From contig CAAGCF010000030.1 in assembly GCA_900768265.1 (NCBI GenBank), forward strand, positions 1 through 50,667: DNA of 50,667 nt, in the 5' to 3' direction. Numbering within the stretch: position 1 is the stretch's first letter; each line of letters opens with the position of its first letter. The position numbers were made by a program, and so were the translations under genes. Shown here piece after piece: positions 23,593-31,177 of this stretch. The notes beneath the pieces were generated by a model that saw only the letters and a list, made by a program, of their open reading frames with translations, was not told where the DNA came from and searched no databases. This DNA comes from an uncultured Collinsella sp. Its GTDB lineage: Bacteria > Actinomycetota > Coriobacteriia > Coriobacteriales > Coriobacteriaceae.

Positions 23593-23779
23593 TCTGCCAT
23601 AAGCCAATAGGACATGACGGGCGGGCGTCTTTACCGAGCCTTTGGGCAACGTAAGGGCGTTCGTTTTTTGTGCGTGCTTGAGTTAACAGAGCGCTTACCG
23701 TGGCAGTACGCCGCGCATATGGGCGCGGGGCACACTAGTTCATGAGAAATAAGGTCTTTCTCTTGGAGGATGTGGTCTT

Positions 23780-23986
23780 GTGAACGCTCGAGATATCGCC
23801 GTTGCCGTCGTCGCATTGGTGCTTGGTTGCCTTGGTCCTACGGCCGCGCTCATTGCGGGCATGCAGGGGTCATGCGGGGCTGCTCCAATCGTGGTTGGCG
23901 CGCTGATTGCGGCCGCGCTGCTGGGAAGTGCGGGTGTAGTCCTTTGTCGCGACGATGAGGGCCAGGCCTCGGAGTCGCAGCTCTGA
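23780..23986 (+). CDS. small hypothetical membrane protein
   Basis: A 68-residue protein starting with GTG, with GGAGG about 10 bases upstream. Two hydrophobic helices (about residues 6-27 and 36-56) are separated by a short GMQGSCGAAP loop, and the C-terminal tail is acidic. No family recognised. A strong terminator follows at 24024. Codon use resembles its neighbours, so it is probably a real gene. Confidence 0.55.
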   Translation: MNARDIAVAVVALVLGCLGPTAALIAGMQGSCGAAPIVVGALIAAALLGSAGVVLCRDDEGQASESQL

Positions 23987-24023
23987 CCGTCGGGACATCG
24001 ACTACTGGTTATAGATGAAGATG

Positions 24024-24060
24024 AAAGCCGCCGTAAGGGGAGTGCCCTTGCGGCGGCTTT
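24024..24060. terminator. strong bidirectional terminator
   Basis: AAAGCCGCCGTAAGGG (24024-24039) pairs with 24045-24060 with one wobble. Both strands end in a T-run of three. It separates the small membrane protein (plus) from the PanE-like gene (minus). Confidence 0.8.
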
Positions 24061-24093
24061 GCTGTTGAGTCTGTTGACGTGGTGAGTCGGGCG

Positions 24094-25008
24094 CTACCAG
24101 CTTGCCTCGATATCGCGAATGCGCTGATAGAGCCATTCGTTCTGCGGTGCCTGGATATCGTGCTTGGCCGCCAGACGGCAGATGGTGCCGGCGAACTCCT
24201 CGACCTCGGTTTTGCGCCGCGCGACGCGGTCTTGCGCCATCGAGGGCATGCCGGCGGGATCGATTCCTTCGATGAGGTGCACCATCTGCGTCAGGTCTGC
24301 CTCGGTCAGCTCAACGCCCTCGGCGTTGGCGACCGCAAGCGTTTCGCGCATGGCGGAAACAAGGCAGCGACGCTGCTCGGAGCCCGGCTCCGTGGCACTT
24401 CCGTACGTGCCGCCGTAGGCCATGCAGGTCTGGTTGATGCCGTCGTTGAGCATGAGTTTGGCCCACATGCGGTGCGTAATGTCGCTCTCGACGGTGTGTG
24501 CGATGCCACAGCGCGTGTAGAGCTCGTCGATTGCGGTGATGGTTGCGGGATCCGTACCGGCCGCCGCGCCAAAGCGGATTTCGCCCGTGTTGGTAAAGGT
24601 GAGCTCTCCGTTGAGGAACACGGCGTCCATGCCCTGGCATATACCGAGAACGGTATGCTCCCAGCCAAAGCGCTCGGCAATCTTTTGCTCGCTCGTAATG
24701 CCGTTGCACAATGAAGCGATAAGCGTGTTGGGTCCCGCGACGCGCTCCATAGTCTTGAGTGCTTGGTCGAGACCGGTGGTCTTGACCGTCAGGATGACCA
24801 GATCGGCGGGCGTTGCCTTGCTGGCGCGGACGGACTTGAGCGCACAGGGCTTGCCGTTGACGGTGAGCGCATCGTTTGCGTGACGCTCAAAACGGGCGTC
24901 ATCCATAACGTATTCGACGGCGTCATTGCCGAGGGCCTTGGCAATCATGCTGCCGTAGAGCAGGCCGACGCCGCCCTTGCCGATAAAGGCGATCTTGTTG
25001 ATCTGCAT
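24094..25008 (-). CDS. 2-dehydropantoate 2-reductase (ApbA/PanE family)
   Basis: A 304-residue NADPH-dependent ketopantoate reductase. The N-terminal nucleotide loop is KIAFIGKGGVGLLYGSMIAKALG, followed by VILTVKTTGLDQAL and CNGITSEQ; the C-terminal helical domain has MWAKLMLNDGINQTCMAYGG with the catalytic Lys-Asn pair and a late Glu/Asn region. It would act in pantothenate synthesis. Of two close ATGs, 25008 is preferred because GGGGAG lies 9 bases before it and directly abuts the other (25017). A hairpin with a U-run lies just upstream in the leader. Confidence 0.88.
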   Translation of the reverse strand: MQINKIAFIGKGGVGLLYGSMIAKALGNDAVEYVMDDARFERHANDALTVNGKPCALKSVRASKATPADLVILTVKTTGLDQALKTMERVAGPNTLIASLCNGITSEQKIAERFGWEHTVLGICQGMDAVFLNGELTFTNTGEIRFGAAAGTDPATITAIDELYTRCGIAHTVESDITHRMWAKLMLNDGINQTCMAYGGTYGSATEPGSEQRRCLVSAMRETLAVANAEGVELTEADLTQMVHLIEGIDPAGMPSMAQDRVARRKTEVEEFAGTICRLAAKHDIQAPQNEWLYQRIRDIEASW

Positions 25009-25030
25009 GCGAATCATCTCCCCATATAAA

Positions 25031-25053
25031 AGGCGCCCGCGTAAGGGGCGCCT
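25031..25053 (-). terminator. attenuator-like hairpin in the panE-like leader
   Basis: AGGCGCCC pairs with GGGCGCCT (25031-25038 with 25046-25053). Read on the minus strand the stem is followed by TTTTAT and then at once by the ribosome binding site of the reductase. It is a terminator in front of the gene rather than behind it. Confidence 0.6.
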
Positions 25054-25269
25054 GATGGATTGTATGCTGCCGGACCATGCTGCGTGCACCGGATGGCCGT
25101 ATTTGTTTGTTGCTCCTTTCATCGGGCTTTTTGCTGATGTTAAAGCGGTGCCGTGACAGCTCGATTTCTGCTGCGTTACGATACGTTCTCGATTGCGATT
25201 CCACGATGTTTCGGCCGCGTGACCATTGTGTTTCGTCTTGCCGGGGCGCTGATGGCGAAAGGAGGGGCC

Positions 25270-26457
25270 GTGCAATACCGCGTTGACCCCAAAAGTGGTA
25301 ACCGAATATCTGCTCTGGGTCTGGGCTGCATGAGATTTCCCGGTGCGCCGGGACACCCCGATGCGAAGACGGCCGATGCCATCATTTCCCGTGCGGTGGA
25401 ACAGGGGATTAATTATCTGGATACTGCGTATCTTTATCCCGGTAACGAGGTGTGCGTGGGCGCCTCACTTGAGCGCTTGGGGCTGCGTGACCGGGTGTTG
25501 CTGGCGACTAAGTTGCCGCACGCTTCGTGCAAATGTGCGGAGGATTTCGACCGCTTTTTTGACGAGCAGCTGCACCGTTTGCGGACCGACCATATCGACT
25601 ACTACCTTATGCACAACATCACCTCGCCCGCCCAGTGGGAGCGCGTGGTGGCGTTGGGCATCGAGGACTGGATTGCGCACCAAAAGGCTGCGGGGCGTAT
25701 TCGCCAGATAGGTTTTTCGTATCACGGCAGTGCGGCGGACTTCCTCACGATGCTTGACGCGTATGACTGGGATTTTTGCCAGATCCAGTACAACTACGCT
25801 GGAGAGCGCTACCAAGCGGGGACGGCGGGACTCATGGCGGCTGCGGAGCGCGGGCTCGCGGTGTTTGTGATGGAGCCGCTGCTGGGCGGGCGTTTAGCGG
25901 GCAAGCTGCCTCCGCGGGCCCGCGCTGTGCTCGATGGCGCCCCTGACCCGCATTTGCGCACTCCTGCCGCCTGGGGCCTTTCGTGGGTGTGGAACCATCC
26001 TCAAGTCACGATGCTGCTTTCGGGCATGACCGATACCGCGCAGGTGGACGAGAACGCGGCATTGGCGGATCGCGCACTGCCGGATTCGATGACGACAGAG
26101 CAGCTCGATACCATCGCGCGTGTGCTGGGAGAGTTTGAGAAATCGAATCGCGTGCCCTGTACGGGCTGCGGCTACTGCATGCCGTGTCCCAAAGGCATCA
26201 ATATCCCTGGGTGTTTCGCCGCCTACAACGCAAGCTATGCGCACAGCTGGTTTACGGGCCTGTCGCAGTATTTTACGGCGAGCGCGGTGCGGACGAGTGA
26301 GCCCAAGTTGGTGAGCAATTGCGTCAAATGCGGCAAATGCGCACGTCACTGCCCGCAGCACATCGATATCCCTGAGCGTCTCGACGATGCGCGCCGACGT
26401 TTCCAGCCTGGCCCCGTAACGGCCGCGCTTAAAGCCTTTTGCAAAACGCGTTCCTGA
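25270..26457 (+). CDS. aldo/keto reductase with C-terminal 2x[4Fe-4S] domain
   Basis: A 395-residue fusion. Residues 1-270 form an AKR barrel (ALGLGCMRFPG; catalytic Asp-Ala-Tyr in DTAYLYPGNE; Lys in LLATKLPH; His in YYLMHN). Residues about 295-360 carry two ferredoxin clusters: CTGCGYCMPCPKGI and CVKCGKCARHCP. This architecture is common in anaerobes and suggests electron exchange between NAD(P)H and ferredoxin-type donors. The GTG at 25270 has AAAGGAGG 4 bases upstream and begins MQYRVDPKSGNRIS; an upstream ATG at 25252 would include that site in the coding region. Substrate unknown. Confidence 0.9.
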   Translation: MQYRVDPKSGNRISALGLGCMRFPGAPGHPDAKTADAIISRAVEQGINYLDTAYLYPGNEVCVGASLERLGLRDRVLLATKLPHASCKCAEDFDRFFDEQLHRLRTDHIDYYLMHNITSPAQWERVVALGIEDWIAHQKAAGRIRQIGFSYHGSAADFLTMLDAYDWDFCQIQYNYAGERYQAGTAGLMAAAERGLAVFVMEPLLGGRLAGKLPPRARAVLDGAPDPHLRTPAAWGLSWVWNHPQVTMLLSGMTDTAQVDENAALADRALPDSMTTEQLDTIARVLGEFEKSNRVPCTGCGYCMPCPKGINIPGCFAAYNASYAHSWFTGLSQYFTASAVRTSEPKLVSNCVKCGKCARHCPQHIDIPERLDDARRRFQPGPVTAALKAFCKTRS

Positions 26458-26470
26458 TGCCCCTTTTATA

Positions 26471-26537
26471 AGTTGCGGTGGAATAGTTCCTGTTTGCGGC
26501 AGAATAGGGCATCGACAGGAACTATTTCACCGCAACT
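26471..26537 (+). repeat. long inverted repeat, 23-bp arms
   Basis: Bases 26471-26493 pair with 26515-26537; the only imperfection is a G-U wobble on the plus-strand RNA. The loop contains TTGCGGCAGAATAGGG, a degenerate further copy of the left arm. It ends 18 bases before the endonuclease IV ATG. Confidence 0.85.
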
Positions 26538-26555
26538 GATGAGGGGGAGCTGGAG

Positions 26556-27422
26556 ATGCTAACGATTGGGTGTCATCTTTCGACGACGAAGGGCTATCGG
26601 GCGATGGGGGAGACGGCGCTATCCATTGGCGCCAATACCTTTGCATTCTTTACGCGCAACCCGCGCGGCGGCAAGGCGAAAGATCTTGACATGGATGACG
26701 TGGCGGCCCTGCGCGAGCTTATGGAGCAAAACGACTTTGGCCCGCTTGTGGCTCATGCCCCGTATACCTATAATCCCTGCTCGGCCAAAGAACGGGCGCG
26801 CGAGTTTGCCCTGGAGGCCATGGCGGAGGACCTGCGGCGCATGGAAGCGCTGCCCGGCAACTATTACAACTTTCACCCCGGTGCGCATGTGGGGCAGGGC
26901 TCCGACGCCGGCATTCAGATGATCGTCGACACTCTGTGCCGGGTGATGTTTGAGGGCCAGCAGACGACGGTGCTGCTCGAGACCATGGCCGGCAAGGGCA
27001 CCGAGGTGGGCCGCAGCTTTGAGGAACTGGCGCGCATCATCGAGGGCGTTGCTGCCGAGCGCCCCGAGCTGTCGGCCAAGCTGGGCGTTTGCCTAGACAC
27101 CTGCCATGTGAATGACGCCGGCTATGACATCGTCTACGATCTGGACGGCGTACTCAACGAGTTCGATCGTGTGGTGGGTATCGAGCGCTTGCGCGCCGTG
27201 CATATTAATGACTCCAAGAACCCTTGCGGCGCCCATAAGGACCGCCACGAATGCATCGGTAAGGGCTATCTGGGTAGTGAAGAGTTTGGCGGCGGTATGC
27301 AGGTTATGCAGAATATTGTATCGAATAGCCGCTTGTGTGAACTTCCATTTATTTTGGAGACGCCTAACGAACTTGCAGGTTATGCAGCGGAAATTACGCT
27401 ATTAAGGTCGTTACAGCAGTAA
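26556..27422 (+). CDS. nfo: deoxyribonuclease IV (AP endonuclease)
   Basis: A 288-residue endonuclease IV, a TIM-barrel enzyme with three zinc ions that cuts 5' to abasic sites. Recognisable blocks in order: IGCHLSTTKGY, AHAPYTYNPCS, NFHPGAHVGQG, VLLETMAGKGTEVG, GVCLDTCHVNDAGYD, HINDSKNPCGAHKDRHECIGKGYLG and FILETPNE, which together supply the metal ligands. GGGGGAG lies upstream of the ATG. A long inverted repeat occupies the gap before it. Confidence 0.96.
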   Translation: MLTIGCHLSTTKGYRAMGETALSIGANTFAFFTRNPRGGKAKDLDMDDVAALRELMEQNDFGPLVAHAPYTYNPCSAKERAREFALEAMAEDLRRMEALPGNYYNFHPGAHVGQGSDAGIQMIVDTLCRVMFEGQQTTVLLETMAGKGTEVGRSFEELARIIEGVAAERPELSAKLGVCLDTCHVNDAGYDIVYDLDGVLNEFDRVVGIERLRAVHINDSKNPCGAHKDRHECIGKGYLGSEEFGGGMQVMQNIVSNSRLCELPFILETPNELAGYAAEITLLRSLQQ

Positions 27423-27483
27423 CGACTGTCACAAAGTAGAGTGTTCCATTCACATTATGGGTTTGTTTCAATCAGTTTTCTAA

Positions 27484-27512
27484 TTGCAGATTCGCACTTA
27501 CGGGTGCATAAT
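27484..27512 (+). promoter_or_regulatory. predicted promoter of the amino-acid ABC operon
   Basis: TTGCAG (27484-27489) and CATAAT (27507-27512, preceded by TG) are separated by 17 bases, about 58 bases before the ATG of the binding protein. Confidence 0.6.
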
Positions 27513-27569
27513 ATCCAACAGTTTTTGCAGACCTCTGAATCAAACGGGGTCATTGGAAGGAGACTGATT

Positions 27570-28430
27570 ATGAAGCTCAAGAAGCTTGGCGCATTTGCCG
27601 CCACGGGTGCTATGGCGCTCGCCCTCGCACTGACGGGCTGCGGCTCGTCTAACGCCACCTCCGGTTCTGATGCCGGTTCCAGCAGCTCTGACGACGCTAA
27701 GGTCGAGAAGGTCGACGGCTCCAAGGAGTACGCGCTCGTCAAGGACGGTACGCTGACCGTCGGCACCTCTGCCGAGTACGCTCCGTTTGAGTACAAGGAT
27801 GACAACGGCGATTATCAGGGCTTTGACCTTGAGCTCATCAAGGCTATCGGCGACAAGCTGGGCCTGGATGTCGAGTACGTCAACAACGACTTCGACACGC
27901 TGGTTCCGGGCGTTGCTTCGGGCGCCAAGTATGACGTTTCCATCGCGGCTATCACCGACACGCCCGAGCGTGAGAAGGAAGTCACTTTCTCCGACTCCTA
28001 CTACATGGACGATCAGGCTATCGTGACCAAGGTCGATAACACCGACATCACGGCCGACAACTACAGCGAGAAGCTCAACAACGCCGACGCTACCATCATC
28101 GTCCAGTCTGGCTCGACCGCCGAGGCCTTTGCCCAGGAGAACTTCCCCAAGGCCAAGATCGTCCCCTACAAGGACGCTACCGAGTGCTTCAGCGCCCTGC
28201 AGTCCGATAAGGGCGACGCCGTAGTCACCAACCGCTCCGTTGCCAGCCAGCTGACCGCTGAGCAGTTCAACACCTGCCAGACTATCAAGCAGATCAGCAC
28301 CGGCGAGGAGTACGCCATCGCCATCAACCAGGGCAACACCAAGCTCAAGGACGACATCAACCAGGCCATCAAGGACCTGACCGACGACGGTACCGTTGAC
28401 GCCCTCATGGCTAAGTACAACATCAAGTAA
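27570..28430 (+). CDS. polar amino-acid ABC transporter substrate-binding lipoprotein
   Basis: A 286-residue type 3 solute-binding protein. The signal peptide ends in a lipobox (ALTGC, about residues 19-23), followed by a Ser/Gly/Asp-rich linker. The mature domain opens GTLTVGTSAEYAPFEYKDDNGDYQGFDLELIKAIGDKLG, typical of glutamine/arginine-type binding proteins, with PEREKEVTFSDSYYMDDQAIV in the hinge region. GGAAGGAG lies just before the ATG. The permease and ATPase follow. The precise amino acid cannot be read off. Confidence 0.93.
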   Translation: MKLKKLGAFAATGAMALALALTGCGSSNATSGSDAGSSSSDDAKVEKVDGSKEYALVKDGTLTVGTSAEYAPFEYKDDNGDYQGFDLELIKAIGDKLGLDVEYVNNDFDTLVPGVASGAKYDVSIAAITDTPEREKEVTFSDSYYMDDQAIVTKVDNTDITADNYSEKLNNADATIIVQSGSTAEAFAQENFPKAKIVPYKDATECFSALQSDKGDAVVTNRSVASQLTAEQFNTCQTIKQISTGEEYAIAINQGNTKLKDDINQAIKDLTDDGTVDALMAKYNIK

Positions 28431-28452
28431 AATTACTACTTGATGAAGCACG

Positions 28453-28486
28453 GGCCCTTTCCGTTTTCGCGGAGAGGGCCTTTGCG
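28453..28486 (+). terminator. intra-operon attenuator after the binding-protein gene
   Basis: An 11-bp stem (28453-28463 with 28470-28480, one wobble, loop TTTTCG) is followed by TTTGCGCTT. It sits between the binding protein and the permease and probably gives higher expression of the former. Confidence 0.75.
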
Positions 28487-28545
28487 CTTATGGAACGGAT
28501 TCCGTTCGCCTTGTTTTGTCGGTAACTTATACGTTAGGAGCCACC

Positions 28546-29898
28546 TTGTCTCGACTGAATAAAGGGGCCATAGGTCAGCTTGCTTCGCTGCTCCAAAGAC
28601 TAGCCTGCGTCCTTTCCGTGGCGCTCGCGCTGGCGTGCGCGGGGGCCTTCGTGCCTTCGACGGCGCAGGCGCTTGAGACTGCAAAGATCACTGCACGCCC
28701 CAACACTGGATCGGGTAGCGACGTGGTCGGCGGCACCGAGACGCGCATTACTTGGGAGGTCCAGGCCGATGCCGACGAAGAACTGAGCGGCCTTTCGCTC
28801 AAGTTTGCCGACGGTACGACGTTTGGTGCCGATGACACGCGCCTGACGATGCTTTCCGGCGACGACCTGATGGATCGCACGCCCATGAAGCCCACGTGCA
28901 AGGTAGACGGGCAGACGCTCAAGATTGACTTTGGCGAGACGGCACCTGCCGGCGGTTATTTCCGCGTCGAGGTCTATGGCGTGACGTTCCCCGTCGAGGG
29001 CGGCGATGAGGCCTTTAGCGGCACCTATACGCTCGCCGACGGCTCGACCAAGAAGATCTCCAAGATTCCTTCCGTTGAGATTAAGGGCGTCACGGCGTTT
29101 GATAACTTCTTGGCCGACCTTAAGGAACAGCCCTGGGTTGAGGCTTGGAATTCCAATATGTTCCTGCGTCTGTTCTTAAACCCGGTCATTTTGGTCCAGA
29201 GCCTGCCGATCGTCTTTAAGGGCTTCCTCATGTCGCTCTCGATCGTGCTTGTGGCATTTCCGCTGGCAATTCCCTTTGGTTTTGCGCTGTCGCTCATGCG
29301 CATCTCCAAGTCGCGCATTCTGCGTTGCCTTGCTGGCATCTATGTGAACATCATTCGTGGCACGCCTGCGTTCCTGCAGATCTACATTGCGTTCTTTGGC
29401 CTGCCGCTGGCTGGCGTCAAGGTGGATGACTACGTTCTGGGCGTGATCGTCATGGCCATGAACTCGTCCGCGTATCTGTGCGAGATCTTCCGCGCCGGTA
29501 TCCAGTCGATCCCCAAGGGCCAGAACGAGGCCGCGCGCTCGCTGGGCATGAATGCCTTCCAGACATTGCTCTACGTTATGATCCCGCAGACGTTCCGCAA
29601 TGTCCTGCCTACACTGACCAGTGAGTTTATCCTGCTCTACAAGGATACGTCGCTGCTTGCCGCCGTGGGTGTGGTCGAGATCGTCATGAACGCGCGTACG
29701 ATTGTCGCCACGACGGGCTCCATTACCCCGTACGTGGTTGCCGCCCTGTTCTATCTGGTCATCACGTTGCCGCTTGCTCGTTTGGTGAGCGGTCTCGAGG
29801 CGAGACTGCTGGGTACGGCCGAGGCCAAGAAGAAGCGTCCTGCCAAGAGCGCCGGGCAGGTTGTCGCTACGCCCGCCGATCACATTGCCGGTCTATAA
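28546..29898 (+). CDS. amino-acid ABC permease with N-terminal ectodomain
   Basis: A 450-residue protein from TTG at 28546, which has TAGGAG 5 bases upstream. Residues about 18-45 are a signal peptide or first TM segment (ending STAQA). Residues about 46-190 form an extracytoplasmic beta-rich domain (SGLSLKFADGTTFG..., FRVEVYGVTFPVEGGDEAF). From about 210 the HisM/GlnP-type permease follows, with the EAA loop EAARSLGMNAFQTLLYVMIPQ near residue 325. Usual permeases of this family have about 220 residues and no such domain; it is not a substrate-binding domain of the fused GlnP type. Its task, perhaps docking the lipoprotein, is inferred only. Confidence 0.9.
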   Translation: MSRLNKGAIGQLASLLQRLACVLSVALALACAGAFVPSTAQALETAKITARPNTGSGSDVVGGTETRITWEVQADADEELSGLSLKFADGTTFGADDTRLTMLSGDDLMDRTPMKPTCKVDGQTLKIDFGETAPAGGYFRVEVYGVTFPVEGGDEAFSGTYTLADGSTKKISKIPSVEIKGVTAFDNFLADLKEQPWVEAWNSNMFLRLFLNPVILVQSLPIVFKGFLMSLSIVLVAFPLAIPFGFALSLMRISKSRILRCLAGIYVNIIRGTPAFLQIYIAFFGLPLAGVKVDDYVLGVIVMAMNSSAYLCEIFRAGIQSIPKGQNEAARSLGMNAFQTLLYVMIPQTFRNVLPTLTSEFILLYKDTSLLAAVGVVEIVMNARTIVATTGSITPYVVAALFYLVITLPLARLVSGLEARLLGTAEAKKKRPAKSAGQVVATPADHIAGL

Positions 29899-29910
29899 GG
29901 AGGTCCTGTT

Positions 29911-30660
29911 ATGAGCGAAACGAATTCCAACGAGGTCGTCGTCAGCATTAAGAACCTCCAGAAATCCTTTGGCGACAATGTAGTCCTGCGCGATATCGAT
30001 CTGGATGTGCACAGGGGCGAGGTCGTCGTAGTCCTGGGTCCTTCGGGATCAGGTAAGTCGACGATGCTGCGCTGCATCAACCGCCTTGAAGAGCCTACGA
30101 GTGGCTCCATCATGGTGGAAGGCGTGGATGTGTGCGCCAAGGGCGTCGACTTAAATAAGGTACGCACGCATCTTGGCATGGTGTTTCAGCAGTTCAACCT
30201 GTTCCCGCACCTGTCGGTCAAAAAGAACGTCATGCTTGCCCAACAAAAGGTGCTCAAGCGCAGCAAGGAAGAAGCCGAGAAGATCGCCATCGAGGAGCTG
30301 ACCAAGGTCGGCCTTGCCGAGCGTATCGACTTTATGCCGAGCCAGCTGTCGGGCGGTCAGCAGCAGCGCGTGGCGATCGCCCGCGCCCTGTCGATGAACC
30401 CGCACGTGATGCTGTTTGATGAGGCCACGTCGGCACTCGATCCCGAGCTTGTCCGCGACGTTCTGGGTGTCATGCGCGACCTGGCACGTGACGGCATGAC
30501 CATGATTGTGGTGACGCACGAGATGGGCTTTGCCCGCGACGTTGCCGACCGCGTGGTCTTTATGGACGGCGGCGTTATCGTGGAGGAGGGCTCGCCGAGC
30601 GAGGTCTTTGACCATCCCAAGAGCGAGCGCACCAAGGCGTTCTTGGGCAACATTTCCTAG
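29911..30660 (+). CDS. amino-acid ABC transporter ATPase
   Basis: A 249-residue ATP-binding subunit of the polar amino-acid (GlnQ/HisP) type. Walker A is GPSGSGKST, the Q loop is MVFQQFNLFPHL, the signature is LSGGQQQRVAIARAL, Walker B is VMLFDEATSALDPE and the switch His is in VVTHEMGFA. AAGGAGG lies directly before the ATG, 12 bases after the permease stop. A terminator follows at 30693. Confidence 0.95.
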   Translation: MSETNSNEVVVSIKNLQKSFGDNVVLRDIDLDVHRGEVVVVLGPSGSGKSTMLRCINRLEEPTSGSIMVEGVDVCAKGVDLNKVRTHLGMVFQQFNLFPHLSVKKNVMLAQQKVLKRSKEEAEKIAIEELTKVGLAERIDFMPSQLSGGQQQRVAIARALSMNPHVMLFDEATSALDPELVRDVLGVMRDLARDGMTMIVVTHEMGFARDVADRVVFMDGGVIVEEGSPSEVFDHPKSERTKAFLGNIS

Positions 30661-30692
30661 ATTGCATTGATATTTGAGCATAGTTTGAGTTG

Positions 30693-30732
30693 ACGGGCTG
30701 TGGCGATGCTGCCGCGGCCCGTTTTGTATTTT
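30693..30732 (+). terminator. terminator of the amino-acid ABC operon
   Basis: A 12-bp stem with two wobbles (30693-30704 with 30711-30722) is followed by TTTGTATTTT. Confidence 0.85.
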
Positions 30733-30810
30733 GGCTAAAAGACAGCCGTTACCCCCCGTGGACTCTTCGGACACATGTTTGGTGAATTCTGTGGACGCGG
30801 TATGGGGCGC

Positions 30811-30838
30811 GTGTCAACCATGCGGCCTTTCATACAAT
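30811..30838 (+). promoter_or_regulatory. possible promoter of the riboswitch transcript
   Basis: TACAAT (30833-30838) is a good -10; GTGTCA (30811-30816) at 16 bases is a weak -35. Transcription would begin some 15-20 bases before the aptamer. Confidence 0.4.
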
Positions 30839-30862
30839 GACATGTTGTTTGAAAAGAAGCCG

Positions 30863-30972
30863 GACCGCGGGTGCGCTTGGCGCATAAAAGGGAACTGGGT
30901 GGGAATCCCAGACAAGGCGGTTACTGTGTGCGGGGACGTTGTCTTTGCGAGTCAGATTACTTGCCCACGGTC
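30863..30972 (+). ncRNA. cobalamin riboswitch aptamer
   Basis: The core signatures of the B12 class occur in order: AAAAGGGAAC-GGGTGGGAATCCC (30886-30910), GGTTACTGTG (about 30919-30928, for the C-ACTGT segment) and the B12 box AGTCAGATTACTTGCC (30950-30965, 12 of 16 matches to AGYCAGGARACCTGCC). The closing stem P1 is GACCGCGGG (30863-30871) with CCCACGGTC (30964-30972), one mismatch. It lies on the same strand as, and about 205 bases before, the large surface-protein gene, with no other gene between. A stem that could act as expression platform is at 31046-31096. Confidence 0.88.
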
Positions 30973-31045
30973 TTCTCGTGTCGAGGGTCTTTTGGAAGCC
31001 GCTGGATTCCGGTGAACAAAAGATGACATCATATATTGCTCCTAT

Positions 31046-31108
31046 GCGCCCCGCCTGTTGTGCGGGCCATTGTTGCGTGCTGTCAGGTGCGGGCGCCCCG
31101 TTGTGTCT
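31046..31108 (+). promoter_or_regulatory. candidate expression platform of the cobalamin riboswitch
   Basis: GCGCCCCGCCTG (31046-31057) can pair with CAGGTGCGGGCGC (31084-31096), and CCCCG/CGGG segments offer alternative pairings. A U-rich TTGTGTCTCGTTTCCCTTT follows, so a terminator-type switch is plausible. The exact fold is not resolved here. Confidence 0.45.
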
Positions 31109-31177
31109 CGTTTCCCTTTACATGATCGGCCTCGATTCTTGTTGAGGTAATGATCTTCCGATTCAAAGGGGAGTGGG

